DNA of 20,577 bases from WHTI01 sp046715095 (GCA_046715095.1 JBKJZQ010000021.1:1-20577); one strand, 5' to 3'. Counted from the stretch's first letter, positions 1 to 6,633 are shown. Notes: a model not told the origin generated them from the letters alone. Numbers and translations: made by a program.

Positions 1-143
1 CGGCAGGTGGCCTCGTAGCCCTGGGGGGTTACCTGAACGTTCAGTTTGCGGGCGCATTCGGGGCAAAAGCGCGGGATGTCCAGGGGGCGCAGGCAGGCGC
101 CGTCGCACTCCGACAACGGCCTCCCGCACCCGGAGCAGTACAT
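1..143 (-). CDS. bsaP: Biotin synthase auxiliary protein (BsaP-like), partial
   Basis: A small cysteine-rich protein whose first 47 codons are visible; the 3' end runs off the left edge. The start ATG follows the bioB stop directly (TAGATG), so translation is probably coupled to bioB. Cysteines at residues 3, 6, 13, 17, 27, 30 and 47 form CxxC-type pairs, and the stretch RFCPECARKLNVQVTPQGY resembles actinobacterial proteins encoded just after bioB. In mycobacteria such a protein (BsaP) is needed by biotin synthase to convert dethiobiotin to biotin, probably by supporting its iron-sulfur chemistry. The family call rests on position plus cysteine pattern, not on a search. It could otherwise be a generic zinc-ribbon protein. 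Confidence 0.75.
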   Translation of the reverse strand, partial: MYCSGCGRPLSECDGACLRPLDIPRFCPECARKLNVQVTPQGYEATC

Positions 144-1145
144 CTAGATCACCTTGGAGAGGGCCCCGATGGGCATCTTGAGGTCGGCGAGCATCTTGAT
201 GTCCTGGAGCGGCTTGCGACCGAGCGTCGTCAGGTAGTTCCCGACGATGAGGGCGTTGATGCCCGCGGTCATGCCCATCGCCTGGAGTTCCCCGAGGGTT
301 ACCTCGCGGCCCCCCGCGTACCGCAGGATGACCTCCGGGAGCGCGAGGCGGAACAGGGCGATCCAACGGATCGCGTCGAGGGGCTCCATCAGCGAGCGGT
401 CGCCGAGGGGGGTTCCCGGCCGGGGGTTCAGGAAGTTGAGCGGCACTTCGGTCGGGTCGACTTCGCGGAGCTGGCCCAGGAGCTCGATGCGTTGGTCGGT
501 CGATTCGCCCATGCCGAGAAGCGCACCGCAGCACAGCTCCATGCCCGTCTCGCGCACCATGTTGCAGGTCTCGAAGCGTTCGTCCCAGGTATGGGTCGAG
601 ACGATCTCCGGGAAGAACGACCGGCTGGTTTCGAGATTGTGGTTGTAGCGGTGGACGCCTCCGGCCGCAAGCCGCTCGGCCTGGTCGCGCGTGAGGATGC
701 CGAGGCTCGCCGCGACGTTTAGCCCGGTCTCCTCCTGTATCACCTTCGTCGCCTCGATGACGTTGTCGATCGTTCTCTCGTCCGGCCCTCGCAGTGCCAT
801 GACGATGCAGAACTCCGAGGCTCCGAGCTCTTTCGTCTCCCGCGCTGCGGCTAGGACCTGATCCATGTCGAGGTAGCCGGTCGGCCGCACCGGAGTCTCG
901 AACTTCGAGGACTGCGAGCAGAAGTGGCAGTCCTCGGGACATCCGCCGGTCTTCGCAGACAGGATCCCCTCGACCTCGACCTCGGGCCCGCAACGATCGA
1001 GCCGCACCTCGTGCGCCAGCGCGGCCAGCGACGGTACGTCCTCGACCGGAAGCGACGCGAGACCCCGGAGTTCCTCGAGGCTCAGGTCCCGACCGTCACC
1101 GAGGATCGTCCTCCGCGCCTCATCGAGCAAGGTACTGGTTCTCAT
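144..1145 (-). CDS. bioB: Biotin synthase BioB (radical SAM)
   Basis: Inserts sulfur into dethiobiotin, the last step of biotin synthesis. The protein is 333 aa, the usual BioB length. The radical-SAM cluster motif CPEDCHFC has Cys69, Cys73 and Cys76. Later landmarks are YNHNLE, GMGES, the NFLNPRPGTP stretch and RYAGGRE. Compared with E. coli BioB, the [2Fe-2S] ligands Cys97, Cys188 and Arg260 have counterparts (Cys113, Cys205, Arg275), but Cys128 aligns with Ala145. The frame is open far upstream, but that extension overlaps bioD and is arginine-rich junk, so I chose the ATG at 1145, preceded by AAAGG. It sits 68 nt after bioD and is followed immediately by bsaP. Confidence 0.96.
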   Translation of the reverse strand: MRTSTLLDEARRTILGDGRDLSLEELRGLASLPVEDVPSLAALAHEVRLDRCGPEVEVEGILSAKTGGCPEDCHFCSQSSKFETPVRPTGYLDMDQVLAAARETKELGASEFCIVMALRGPDERTIDNVIEATKVIQEETGLNVAASLGILTRDQAERLAAGGVHRYNHNLETSRSFFPEIVSTHTWDERFETCNMVRETGMELCCGALLGMGESTDQRIELLGQLREVDPTEVPLNFLNPRPGTPLGDRSLMEPLDAIRWIALFRLALPEVILRYAGGREVTLGELQAMGMTAGINALIVGNYLTTLGRKPLQDIKMLADLKMPIGALSKVI

Positions 1146-1167
1146 CTCGCTGACGCCTTTCTGTTCT

Positions 1168-1198
1168 GCGTCCCGCCGAGGCGGCCCGCTCTCGCTGT
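1168..1198 (-). repeat. 31-bp imperfect repeat with hairpin, copy 2 (before bioB)
   Basis: This segment matches 1871-1901 at 28 of 31 positions in the same orientation. Its core CCGCC-TC-GGCGG is a perfect inverted repeat, flanked by further GCG/CGC pairing. It lies in the bioD-bioB spacer, 22 nt before the bioB ATG. Two of the three differences from the other copy keep base pairing (C-G here, T-A there), which suggests that the RNA structure matters. The function is unknown; translation-initiation or processing signals are possible. Confidence 0.6.
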
Positions 1199-1213
1199 CT
1201 TCCTGGGTTCTCT

Positions 1214-1861
1214 TTAATGGGACGAGCTCGATTTCGTATGGAGGCGACTGACTTTGGTTGCTAGTTGTCTGATGTCGGTGATCGGATCCAATCCTTCGGC
1301 TTCGCGGAGCCACCGGACGTTCCGTTCGTGGAGGTCGTTGCCCGGCTCGAATCGGTTCAAGAAGACGATCGTCTCCCATCTCTCCAGGGCCGCGAGCGAC
1401 AGAACGACTCCGTTGATAGAGCCGAGCCCGGCTTCGGCCACCAGCACGACCAGCCTCGCGTCGAGCGCTTCGGCGAGATCGACCGTGTCGGCGTCGTCGG
1501 TGAGGGGGGAGCGCGGCCCGCCTACTCCCTCGACGAGAGCGAGCCCGAGTTCGGGCACCGCCATCTCCGCGACGAGATCTGCGAGGGCGAGGGGCGGCAG
1601 GCCGAGGGCCTCCGCAGCCATCGGGGGAGCCATCGGAAGCTCGTACCACCGGTGTAGGGGACAGACCTCATGAGGTTCGATGCCGAGGGCGCCGGCGAGG
1701 ACATCGGCGTCGGTGGGCCCTCCGGCGATATCGAAGGACTGCACTGGCTTGCGGAGGGTGACCGGAACGCCGCTTTCGGACAGCCTTCGGGCGAGGTGCG
1801 CGGTGACCCACGTCTTGCCCACCTCGGTGGCCGTTCCCGTTACGACGACGACCTCAGCCAT
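1214..1861 (-). CDS. bioD: ATP-dependent dethiobiotin synthetase BioD
   Basis: Closes the ureido ring of DAPA with CO2 and ATP to give dethiobiotin. The protein is 215 aa from the chosen ATG. The P-loop is near the N-terminus (GTATEVGKT, residues 9-17; the Asp common at the third position in GTDT-type loops is Ala). It is followed by KPVQS and by the EGVGGPRSPL motif expected around residues 105-115. An upstream ATG at 1894 would add 11 arginine/lysine-rich residues and lies inside the preceding gene, so the ATG at 1861 is preferred. It overlaps the preceding stop by 8 nt, indicating translational coupling. The Ser-rich C-terminal tail is unremarkable. Confidence 0.94.
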   Translation of the reverse strand: MAEVVVVTGTATEVGKTWVTAHLARRLSESGVPVTLRKPVQSFDIAGGPTDADVLAGALGIEPHEVCPLHRWYELPMAPPMAAEALGLPPLALADLVAEMAVPELGLALVEGVGGPRSPLTDDADTVDLAEALDARLVVLVAEAGLGSINGVVLSLAALERWETIVFLNRFEPGNDLHERNVRWLREAEGLDPITDIRQLATKVSRLHTKSSSSH

Positions 1862-2396
1862 TCGTTTTTTGCGTCTCGCCGAGGCGACCCGCACTCGCTG
1901 TTCTCTTGGATGTCTCTAAGGGACGCGCCCGATCGGCTTCGGAGAGGACGTTGCCGAGGGCCTCGACCAGCGCGCCAACCTGCTCGGGTGAATGTGCGGC
2001 GGAGAGGGTTACGCGCAGCCGAGACGAGCCGCGGGGGACCGATGGGGGCCGGATCGCAGGGACAAGGAAACCTCGTTCGAAAAGCTCGGCGGAGGCCGTG
2101 ACCGCCGCGTCCTCAGGGCCCATCACGATCGGCACGATCGGCGACGGATGTCCTCGTCTCACGAGGTCGATGTTGTTCCGGAGGCGATCGATCAGCGCAC
2201 CACCCTCGTCCGAGCGGAGGATCCTGAGCGCAGCGAGCGCGGCTCCCGTGTCGGCGGGCGATGCGGCGGTCGTGAAGATGAAGGGACGGGCCGTGTTCAC
2301 CAACAGGTCGATGATCGGCTGGTTGTCCGTGTACGTGGACATCTGCGTGAAACCGTGCCACACCCGTGCTTCATCGCGTGCGATCCAGTCGGTCAT
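1854..2396 (-). pseudogene. BioA N-terminus fused in frame to BioF C-terminus (internal deletion chimera)
   Basis: A 180-codon open frame made of two families. Residues 1-29 (RVWHGFTQM, then NQPII) match the N-terminus of adenosylmethionine-8-amino-7-oxononanoate aminotransferase BioA. From about residue 30 (NTARPFIFTT, later VPAIRPPSVP and LRVTLSAAH) it is the C-terminal part of 8-amino-7-oxononanoate synthase BioF. Missing are nearly all of BioA and the N-terminal and PLP-lysine part of BioF, so neither activity is expected. The junction lies near 2304-2318. The ancestral order bioA-bioF-bioD-bioB would explain it as one in-frame deletion. The last ~20 codons are read from the 31-bp repeat. 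An assembly collapse cannot be excluded. Confidence 0.8.
1871..1901 (-). repeat. 31-bp imperfect repeat with hairpin, copy 1 (before bioD)
   Basis: Partner of the repeat at 1168-1198 (28 of 31 identical, same orientation). Its core TCGCC-TC-GGCGA is a perfect inverted repeat, alternatively a 4-bp stem closed by a CUCG tetraloop after a C-G pair, with outer GCG/CGC pairing. It lies inside the 3' end of the bioA-bioF chimera, 9 nt before the bioD ATG, and encodes the non-conserved C-terminal tail of that protein. Function unknown. Confidence 0.6.
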
Positions 2397-2404
2397 GGCG
2401 CCCG

Positions 2405-2433
2405 ACCCTAGTCCGGCCCGCCAAAGGGTACAA
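2405..2433 (-). promoter_or_regulatory. Putative promoter of the biotin operon (leaderless)
   Basis: On the minus strand TTGTAC, a 17-nt spacer and TAGGGT form a plausible sigma-70-type promoter. Only 8 nt separate the -10 box from the first ATG, and no Shine-Dalgarno sequence is present, so the transcript probably starts at or next to the start codon. I see no clear BirA/BioQ-type palindrome overlapping it. Confidence 0.45.
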
Positions 2434-2500
2434 GCGACATGCGTGCTAAGTGCCAGCCCAAGGTAGTGGATGCGGTGGGCCTAACGGGTAGCGTTGGGCG

Positions 2501-3175
2501 ATGGGCACAGCGATGGCACCTCGGAACCCACGCGCGAGCTGGTTCGGCGCGACCCCGGTCCCAGCGATCTATCTCGTCATCGGGTTCCTCATCGGGGTGG
2601 TGGGGGCCTGGATCATCGGTATCTTCACGTTCGGACCGGCCGAGGATTTCGTCCTCAAGTACTTCGACCGACCGATCCTCGACTTCGTCCGGGAACGACG
2701 CGTCGATTTATTGACCGATGTGATGAAGTTCTTCACGTTCCTCGGCAGCAGTCTTTTCTTCATCATCGCCGGCGTGGTTCTTGCGGCCTGGAGTTACTGG
2801 AAGTCCCGTGATGCGTTGTGGCCGGTGTTCATAGCGATCACGGTTATCGCGGCACTCTTCCTCGACAACATCGTGAAGGAGCTGGTTACCCGCCCCCGTC
2901 CCAGCGGCCGGCTGGTCGAGGCGACGGGCTATTCGTTCCCGAGCGGCCACTCGCTCAATGCCGCGGTCATGGCCGGGATGTTCGGCTCCTTCCTCACCAA
3001 CCGGCGCGGCCGGATGGAGACTCTGTGGGTCTGGTGGGGCCTCGGGCTCGTGGCGTTCCTGATCGCCTTCTCGCGCGTCTATCTCTCGGTCCACTGGCCG
3101 CTCGACATCATCGGCGGCCTCGTGCTCGGCGCCTTCTGGGTTTCCGTATCGCTGGCAGCCTTCCGCCCGCGCTGA
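2501..3175 (+). CDS. PAP2-superfamily integral membrane phosphatase
   Basis: A 224-aa membrane protein of the type 2 phosphatidic acid phosphatase family, which removes phosphate from lipid phosphates such as phosphatidate, PG-phosphate or undecaprenyl-PP. All three signature motifs are present: K126-x6-R133-P134, PSGH at 147-150, and S191-R192-x5-H198-x3-D202. The first transmembrane segment is at about 22-42, followed by others around 80-97, 107-125, 173-190 and 203-220. There is no Shine-Dalgarno sequence before the ATG; TAGCGT lies 6 nt upstream, suggesting a leaderless message. A second ATG at 2513 is possible. It is divergent from the biotin operon. The substrate cannot be told from sequence. 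Confidence 0.92.
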   Translation: MGTAMAPRNPRASWFGATPVPAIYLVIGFLIGVVGAWIIGIFTFGPAEDFVLKYFDRPILDFVRERRVDLLTDVMKFFTFLGSSLFFIIAGVVLAAWSYWKSRDALWPVFIAITVIAALFLDNIVKELVTRPRPSGRLVEATGYSFPSGHSLNAAVMAGMFGSFLTNRRGRMETLWVWWGLGLVAFLIAFSRVYLSVHWPLDIIGGLVLGAFWVSVSLAAFRPR

Positions 3176-3216
3176 GGTCGCCGCCCAACCCGCTATCCTC
3201 GCTCGAAGGTTCCGAG

Positions 3217-3242
3217 ATCTGACGAGCGAAACAATGTCAGAT
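3217..3242 (+). terminator. Hairpin after PAP2 gene, possible terminator
   Basis: ATCTGAC (3217-3223) and GTCAGAT (3236-3242) are perfect 7-bp complementary arms around a 12-nt loop, 41 nt after the PAP2 stop and before tRNA-Cys. There is no T-tract, so termination is only a guess. Confidence 0.25.
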
Positions 3243-3259
3243 TGAGGATCCTGAGACCT

Positions 3260-3334
3260 GGCGGCGTGGCCGAGTGGTTTAGGCAAGGGCCTGCAAAGCC
3301 CTGTACAGCGGTTCGATTCCGCTCGCCGCCTCCA
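3260..3334 (+). tRNA. tRNA-Cys (GCA)
   Basis: A full cloverleaf can be drawn by eye. The acceptor GGCGGCG pairs with CGCCGCC. The anticodon loop CTGCAAA carries GCA, closed by AGGGC/GCCCT. The T arm is AGCGG-TTCGATT-CCGCT. Discriminator U73 fits cysteine tRNAs, and CCA is encoded in the DNA. It lies only 17 nt from the 3' end of the convergent ArsR-SRPBCC gene. Confidence 0.96.
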
Positions 3335-3351
3335 AGTCAATAGCGTACGCC

Positions 3352-4104
3352 TTAGCCGTATCGCAGGGATCCCGGCGTGGTGAGCAACTCACCCGTCTCG
3401 AGCCACGTCTTCAGGCCGGAGAGGATCATCGGCCAGCCGCCGTAGAGTTCGCCGTTCGCGCCCTCGCGAAGCTGGTCGTGGGTGACGGTCAGGCGGCAAG
3501 AGTCGCCGATCGGTTCGATCTCCCAGGTGATCCTCGAGGTTCCCTCGCTCTTCACCTCGTCGCTCCAGAGCATGGTCGCGCTCTGGACGAGCCGGCGCGG
3601 CGGGTCGACCTCGAGGTTCTCCCCCTCGCCGAGGAGTCCGTTCGCGTCTGGGTGGCTCATCTCGTAGCGCGAGCCGGGCGTCCAGTCCGAGGTGACCCTG
3701 GAGCCGAAGTTGTACTTACTCCTGATCTCGGGATCGGTGATCGCGGCCCAGAGGCGCTCGGGAGTGGTGCGGATGTAGATCTCGAAGACCTTCTCCATGG
3801 GATTCTCCAATCTGTGCTTGAGGTCGCTGAGTGCAGCGGACCAGGGCTCGGCGTACTTGCTCACCCACCGGTCGTGGACGAGGCGGATAGGGACCGGGTT
3901 CAGGAAGTGGAGCTTCTCGCGACCTCGCCGCTTGGTGACTACCAGGCCTGCCTCCTCGAGCTGCTTCAGGTGCTTCATCACGCCGAAGCGCGTCATCCCG
4001 AATCGCCCCTCGAGCGCACTCAACGTCTGCCCGTCCTCGCGGAAGAGCTCGTCGAGCAGGCTCCGCCGCGTCGGATCGGCGAGGGCTCTGAACACCGTGT
4101 CCAT
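3352..4104 (-). CDS. ArsR-family HTH regulator fused to an SRPBCC (AHSA1-like) domain
   Basis: The 250-aa protein begins with a winged-helix ArsR domain (MDTVFRALADPTRRSLLDEL, then MTRFGVMKHLKQLEEAGLV) over about residues 1-95. An SRPBCC/AHSA1 domain follows from about residue 103 (MEKVFEIYIRTTPERLW, later YGGWPMILSGLKTWLETGE). SRPBCC domains form a hydrophobic cavity, so a ligand-sensing repressor is likely. There are no obvious metal-binding cysteine clusters, so metal sensing is unlikely. The open frame extends to 4173, but that part crosses the promoter; the ATG at 4104 starts the conserved domain. A perfect palindrome lies in its own promoter, which suggests autoregulation. The ligand and other targets are unknown. 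Confidence 0.92.
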   Translation of the reverse strand: MDTVFRALADPTRRSLLDELFREDGQTLSALEGRFGMTRFGVMKHLKQLEEAGLVVTKRRGREKLHFLNPVPIRLVHDRWVSKYAEPWSAALSDLKHRLENPMEKVFEIYIRTTPERLWAAITDPEIRSKYNFGSRVTSDWTPGSRYEMSHPDANGLLGEGENLEVDPPRRLVQSATMLWSDEVKSEGTSRITWEIEPIGDSCRLTVTHDQLREGANGELYGGWPMILSGLKTWLETGELLTTPGSLRYG

Positions 4105-4110
4105 GCCTCG

Positions 4111-4140
4111 ACAATAGGTGACCGTTCGGTCACATGTCAA
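4111..4140 (-). promoter_or_regulatory. Promoter with operator palindrome for the ArsR-SRPBCC gene
   Basis: On the minus strand TTGACA (4135-4140) and TATTGT (4111-4116) are separated by 18 nt. The spacer contains the perfect 16-bp palindrome GTGACCGAACGGTCAC (4118-4133). Six nt separate the -10 box from the ATG, and no Shine-Dalgarno sequence is seen, so the mRNA is probably leaderless. A dimeric regulator on the palindrome would block RNA polymerase; autorepression is the simplest reading. Confidence 0.65.
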
Positions 4141-4177
4141 GCGTCGGCTTGCAGCACAGCGTCGGCGCGTCAACCGA

Positions 4178-4183
4178 TAGGAT
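4178..4183 (+). promoter_or_regulatory. Candidate -10 box of tRNA-Val
   Basis: TAGGAT fits the TANNNT pattern and lies 10 nt before the mature 5' end of tRNA-Val, the right distance for a short leader. No convincing -35 box is visible. Confidence 0.3.
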
Positions 4184-4193
4184 GCGTCGCCGA

Positions 4194-4266
4194 GGGGCGT
4201 TAGCTCAGTTGGTAGAGCGCATGCTCGACAAGCATGAGGTCAGTGGTTCGACCCCACTACGCCCCA
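4194..4266 (+). tRNA. tRNA-Val (GAC)
   Basis: The acceptor GGGGCGT pairs with ACGCCCC and the discriminator is A. The D arm contains AGCTCAGTTGGTAGAGC. The anticodon stem CATGC/GCATG closes loop TCGACAA, giving anticodon GAC. The T arm is AGTGG-TTCGACC-CCACT. CCA is not encoded (CCC follows), unlike the nearby tRNA-Cys. Confidence 0.96.
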
Positions 4267-4554
4267 CCCCTGAGGATCTCCGCCGCTGTGAGAGTTCGGT
4301 AGGTCTGTCCCACTCTGACTCCGGCACCCGTGTCCCACCCGCTCCATAGCTCTCAACGCCGCATCGATCTTGACTGCGACCTGTCGGCATCGGCGATGGC
4401 CCGCGCCGCGGTCAATCCGGCCAGTCCGGCCCCACCACGGTGACGTCGCTCCTGGTACATGGGGGCAACCATCTACCGCGTGGGCTCCGTTGTGAAGGGC
4501 GGGGCGGGGTCAACTAACCTCTCGGTGGGATGAGCGAGTCGGGGACAGAACTCC
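4267..4554. other. 288-nt intergenic region without an intact gene
   Basis: No intact gene, tRNA or clear repeat is visible. The only protein-like signal is a short minus-strand flavoprotein-like fragment, listed separately at 4386-4444. GGGGA lies 8 nt before the ATG at 4555 and may serve as its ribosome binding site. Confidence 0.4.
4386..4444 (-). pseudogene. Possible decayed N-terminus of a flavin amine oxidase-like protein
   Basis: On the minus strand two adjacent frames together read like a dinucleotide-binding motif: VTVVG in one frame, then AGLAGLTAARAIADA after one missing base. This is the typical GxGxxG start of FAD-dependent amine oxidases and desaturases. Stops follow within about 15 codons and nothing else of the family is seen. 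It may be a relic; chance in GC-rich sequence is possible. Confidence 0.3.
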
Positions 4555-5754
4555 ATGGTTAGGCCGATCGGGTACTTAGGTAGGCCGCCCAAGACCGCGG
4601 AAACGATAGTGATCGGCGGCGGGGTGGTTGGGGCCGCGACCGCGTTCCATGCGGCACGTTCTGGCTTTGATGTGACGCTCCTCGAGAAGCGCCCCGCCCT
4701 GTGCACGCTGACGACCCCTGCATCGACGGGCGCGTTCCGACTGCAATTCGACAACCTCGAGGAACTGACGCTGGTGAGGGAGTCGGTGGAGCTGTTCCTC
4801 AACTTCGAGGATGTCACGGAGCAGTCCGACTACTCATTGAACGTGAAGCAGCAGGGCTATCTCTGGGTCACGACCGACGAGGCCCGGGCGCAGAGGGCCC
4901 GTGAGCTTGTCGACCTTCAACACTCCTGGGGCCAGGACGACATCGAGATAGTTGAAGACGATGAGATCCGGCGGCGCTGGCCGTACGTGACCGGCGAGGC
5001 GGTTCTGGCGCGCTTCCGCGCGGACGATGGGTTCCTCGATCCGAAAGCACTCACGATGGGTCTGACCGCGTCTTCGGGAGCGGGGGTCGTCACCTCGTGC
5101 GAGGTCACCGGCTTCGACATCCGGGGGGGACGTCTCCGCGGCGTCAAGACCACCGGAGGCGACATCTCGTGTGAACGGGCCGTGATCGCGGCGGGCCCTT
5201 TCTCCGGGATCGTCGCGAAGCTCGCCGGTATCGATCTGCCGGTCGTGACCGTTCCGCGTCAGAAGCTCGTGATGCCGGATGTGGCCGTGGTCCCGAGCGG
5301 TGCACCGATGACCATCGATGACGACACCGGGGCACACTGGAGGCCTGCCCTAAGAGGCGCGTATCTCCTGCTCACCGACCCACGGACCCAACCGACGGAC
5401 CCGGCAGAAGACGTTCCGGGTGATCACAATCAGATCTTCCAGCTGCTCGACCCTGCGTCTCCCTACTCCGTGGCCCGGATCGCCCCGTTCTGGCGAGACG
5501 TGTGGGAGAGGAACGCGGTCAACTGGATGCTTCAGACCGGTCAGTACACGGTCACTCCCGATCACCGGCCGCTGCTCGGCCCGACTGCGATCGAAGGACT
5601 GTTCGTCAACACGGGATACAGCGGTCACGGGATCATGGGGAGCGCGGCCGGAAGCAGACACCTATGCGACGTGATGCGTGGGGCCGTGTCTGACGCGGAT
5701 AACGCGTTCGCGTTGAGCCGCGCGTTCTCCGAGCGGTCGCTCGACGTGCTCTGA
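4555..5754 (+). CDS. FAD-dependent oxidoreductase, DAO family (sarcosine/glycine oxidase-like)
   Basis: A 399-aa flavoenzyme predicted to oxidise a secondary or primary amine of an amino acid-like substrate. The FAD-binding Rossmann motif IVIGGGVVGAATAFHAARSG (residues 18-37) ends in acidic LLEK. The C-terminal part carries the DAO hallmarks TPDHRPLLGPT and NTGYSGHGIMGSAAG, which bind FAD and shape the active site. The length and ending resemble sarcosine oxidase beta-like or dimethylglycine dehydrogenase-like proteins. No folate-binding GcvT domain is attached, and no soxADG partner is beside it. The ATG at 4555 is the first reasonable start, with GGGGA 8 nt upstream. The gene stands alone, convergent with a crotonase gene. 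The substrate is unknown. Confidence 0.9.
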   Translation: MVRPIGYLGRPPKTAETIVIGGGVVGAATAFHAARSGFDVTLLEKRPALCTLTTPASTGAFRLQFDNLEELTLVRESVELFLNFEDVTEQSDYSLNVKQQGYLWVTTDEARAQRARELVDLQHSWGQDDIEIVEDDEIRRRWPYVTGEAVLARFRADDGFLDPKALTMGLTASSGAGVVTSCEVTGFDIRGGRLRGVKTTGGDISCERAVIAAGPFSGIVAKLAGIDLPVVTVPRQKLVMPDVAVVPSGAPMTIDDDTGAHWRPALRGAYLLLTDPRTQPTDPAEDVPGDHNQIFQLLDPASPYSVARIAPFWRDVWERNAVNWMLQTGQYTVTPDHRPLLGPTAIEGLFVNTGYSGHGIMGSAAGSRHLCDVMRGAVSDADNAFALSRAFSERSLDVL

Positions 5755-5804
5755 GGCGTCCGAGTTTCGGCGGGCGGAGCGATGTTGGGACGAGGATGCC
5801 GAGG

Positions 5805-6584
5805 TTACAAGGAAGCGCCGCCGCGTCCTTCACCCTCCGCGAAACGCGCGGCACCCCCGGCCGTCTCGCCCGAGGCGATCGTCTGCAGGCCCCTCGCGAA
5901 CTCGTTCGCGGTTGCGGACGCAACATCCATGTCCCACTGCTCGTAGGACGACAGCCGGTCGTTGCACATACAGGTCTGAGGGAACGCGGCGATCGTTCGA
6001 GCGAGCTCGATGGCCGCGTCGAGCGCGCCACCCGGTTCGGTCAGACGATTGACCAGTCCCACCTGGACGGCTTCGTCCCCCGAGACACCGCGCCCTGTGA
6101 GGATCAGGTCGAGTGCCCTGCTGTGGCCGATGAGCCGTGGAAGGCGGACGGTCCCAAGATCGATCAACGGCACCCCGAACCTCCTACAGTAGATGCCGAA
6201 GACCGCGTCCCGGGCGGCGACCCTCAGGTCGCACCAGATCGCGAGCTCGAATCCGCCGGCGACCGCGTGCCCTTCGACCGCGGCGATCACCGGCTTGGAG
6301 AGGAGCATGCGGGTGGGCCCCATCGGACCGTCGCCGTCTTCGGAGATGGAGGCGCGGACCCCGGCGACCGCCTTGAGGTCTGCGCCCGCGCAGAAGGTTC
6401 CTCCTGCTCCGGTGAGGATCGCCACCTTGAGATCGGGGTCGGCATCGAAGTCCCGGAAGGCCGAGGCGAGGGCTTCGGCGGCATCCCGGTCCACGGCGTT
6501 CCGCACCTCGGGCCGGTCGATCGAAATGACCGCGATCTCATCCAGCTTCTCGTAGCTCACCTTTTCGTTGTGAACCAGGGACAC
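5805..6584 (-). CDS. Enoyl-CoA hydratase/isomerase (crotonase) family protein
   Basis: A 259-aa crotonase-fold enzyme acting on an acyl-CoA thioester. The oxyanion-hole motifs are GTFCAGADLKAV (62-73) and EGHAVAGGFELAIWCD (104-119). Glu113 corresponds to catalytic Glu144 of rat enoyl-CoA hydratase. The partner Glu164 position is Leu140 in FGVPLIDLGTVRLPRLIG, so classic two-glutamate hydration may not apply. The frame is open to 6824, but the start is set by AGGAGG (6590-6595) five nt before GTG at 6584. This start is 25 nt from the possible GTG (6610) of the divergent small-protein gene, so the two promoters must overlap. The exact reaction is unknown. Confidence 0.92.
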   Translation of the reverse strand: MSLVHNEKVSYEKLDEIAVISIDRPEVRNAVDRDAAEALASAFRDFDADPDLKVAILTGAGGTFCAGADLKAVAGVRASISEDGDGPMGPTRMLLSKPVIAAVEGHAVAGGFELAIWCDLRVAARDAVFGIYCRRFGVPLIDLGTVRLPRLIGHSRALDLILTGRGVSGDEAVQVGLVNRLTEPGGALDAAIELARTIAAFPQTCMCNDRLSSYEQWDMDVASATANEFARGLQTIASGETAGGAARFAEGEGRGGASL

Positions 6585-6633
6585 GCCGGCCTCCTGAGGA
6601 TGAGGATGTGTGCCCCCAAGCGTAACGGCGGAT

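Noticed and set aside
1146..1649. In-frame N-terminal extension of bioB by 168 codons
   Set aside because: It runs through bioD in another frame, is arginine-rich without similarity to BioB, and the ATG at 1145 gives the standard length.
4185..4200. A GCGTCGCCGAGG stretch before tRNA-Val resembling the bio repeat
   Set aside because: Only a short part matches, the stem cannot form, and much of it belongs to the tRNA acceptor region.
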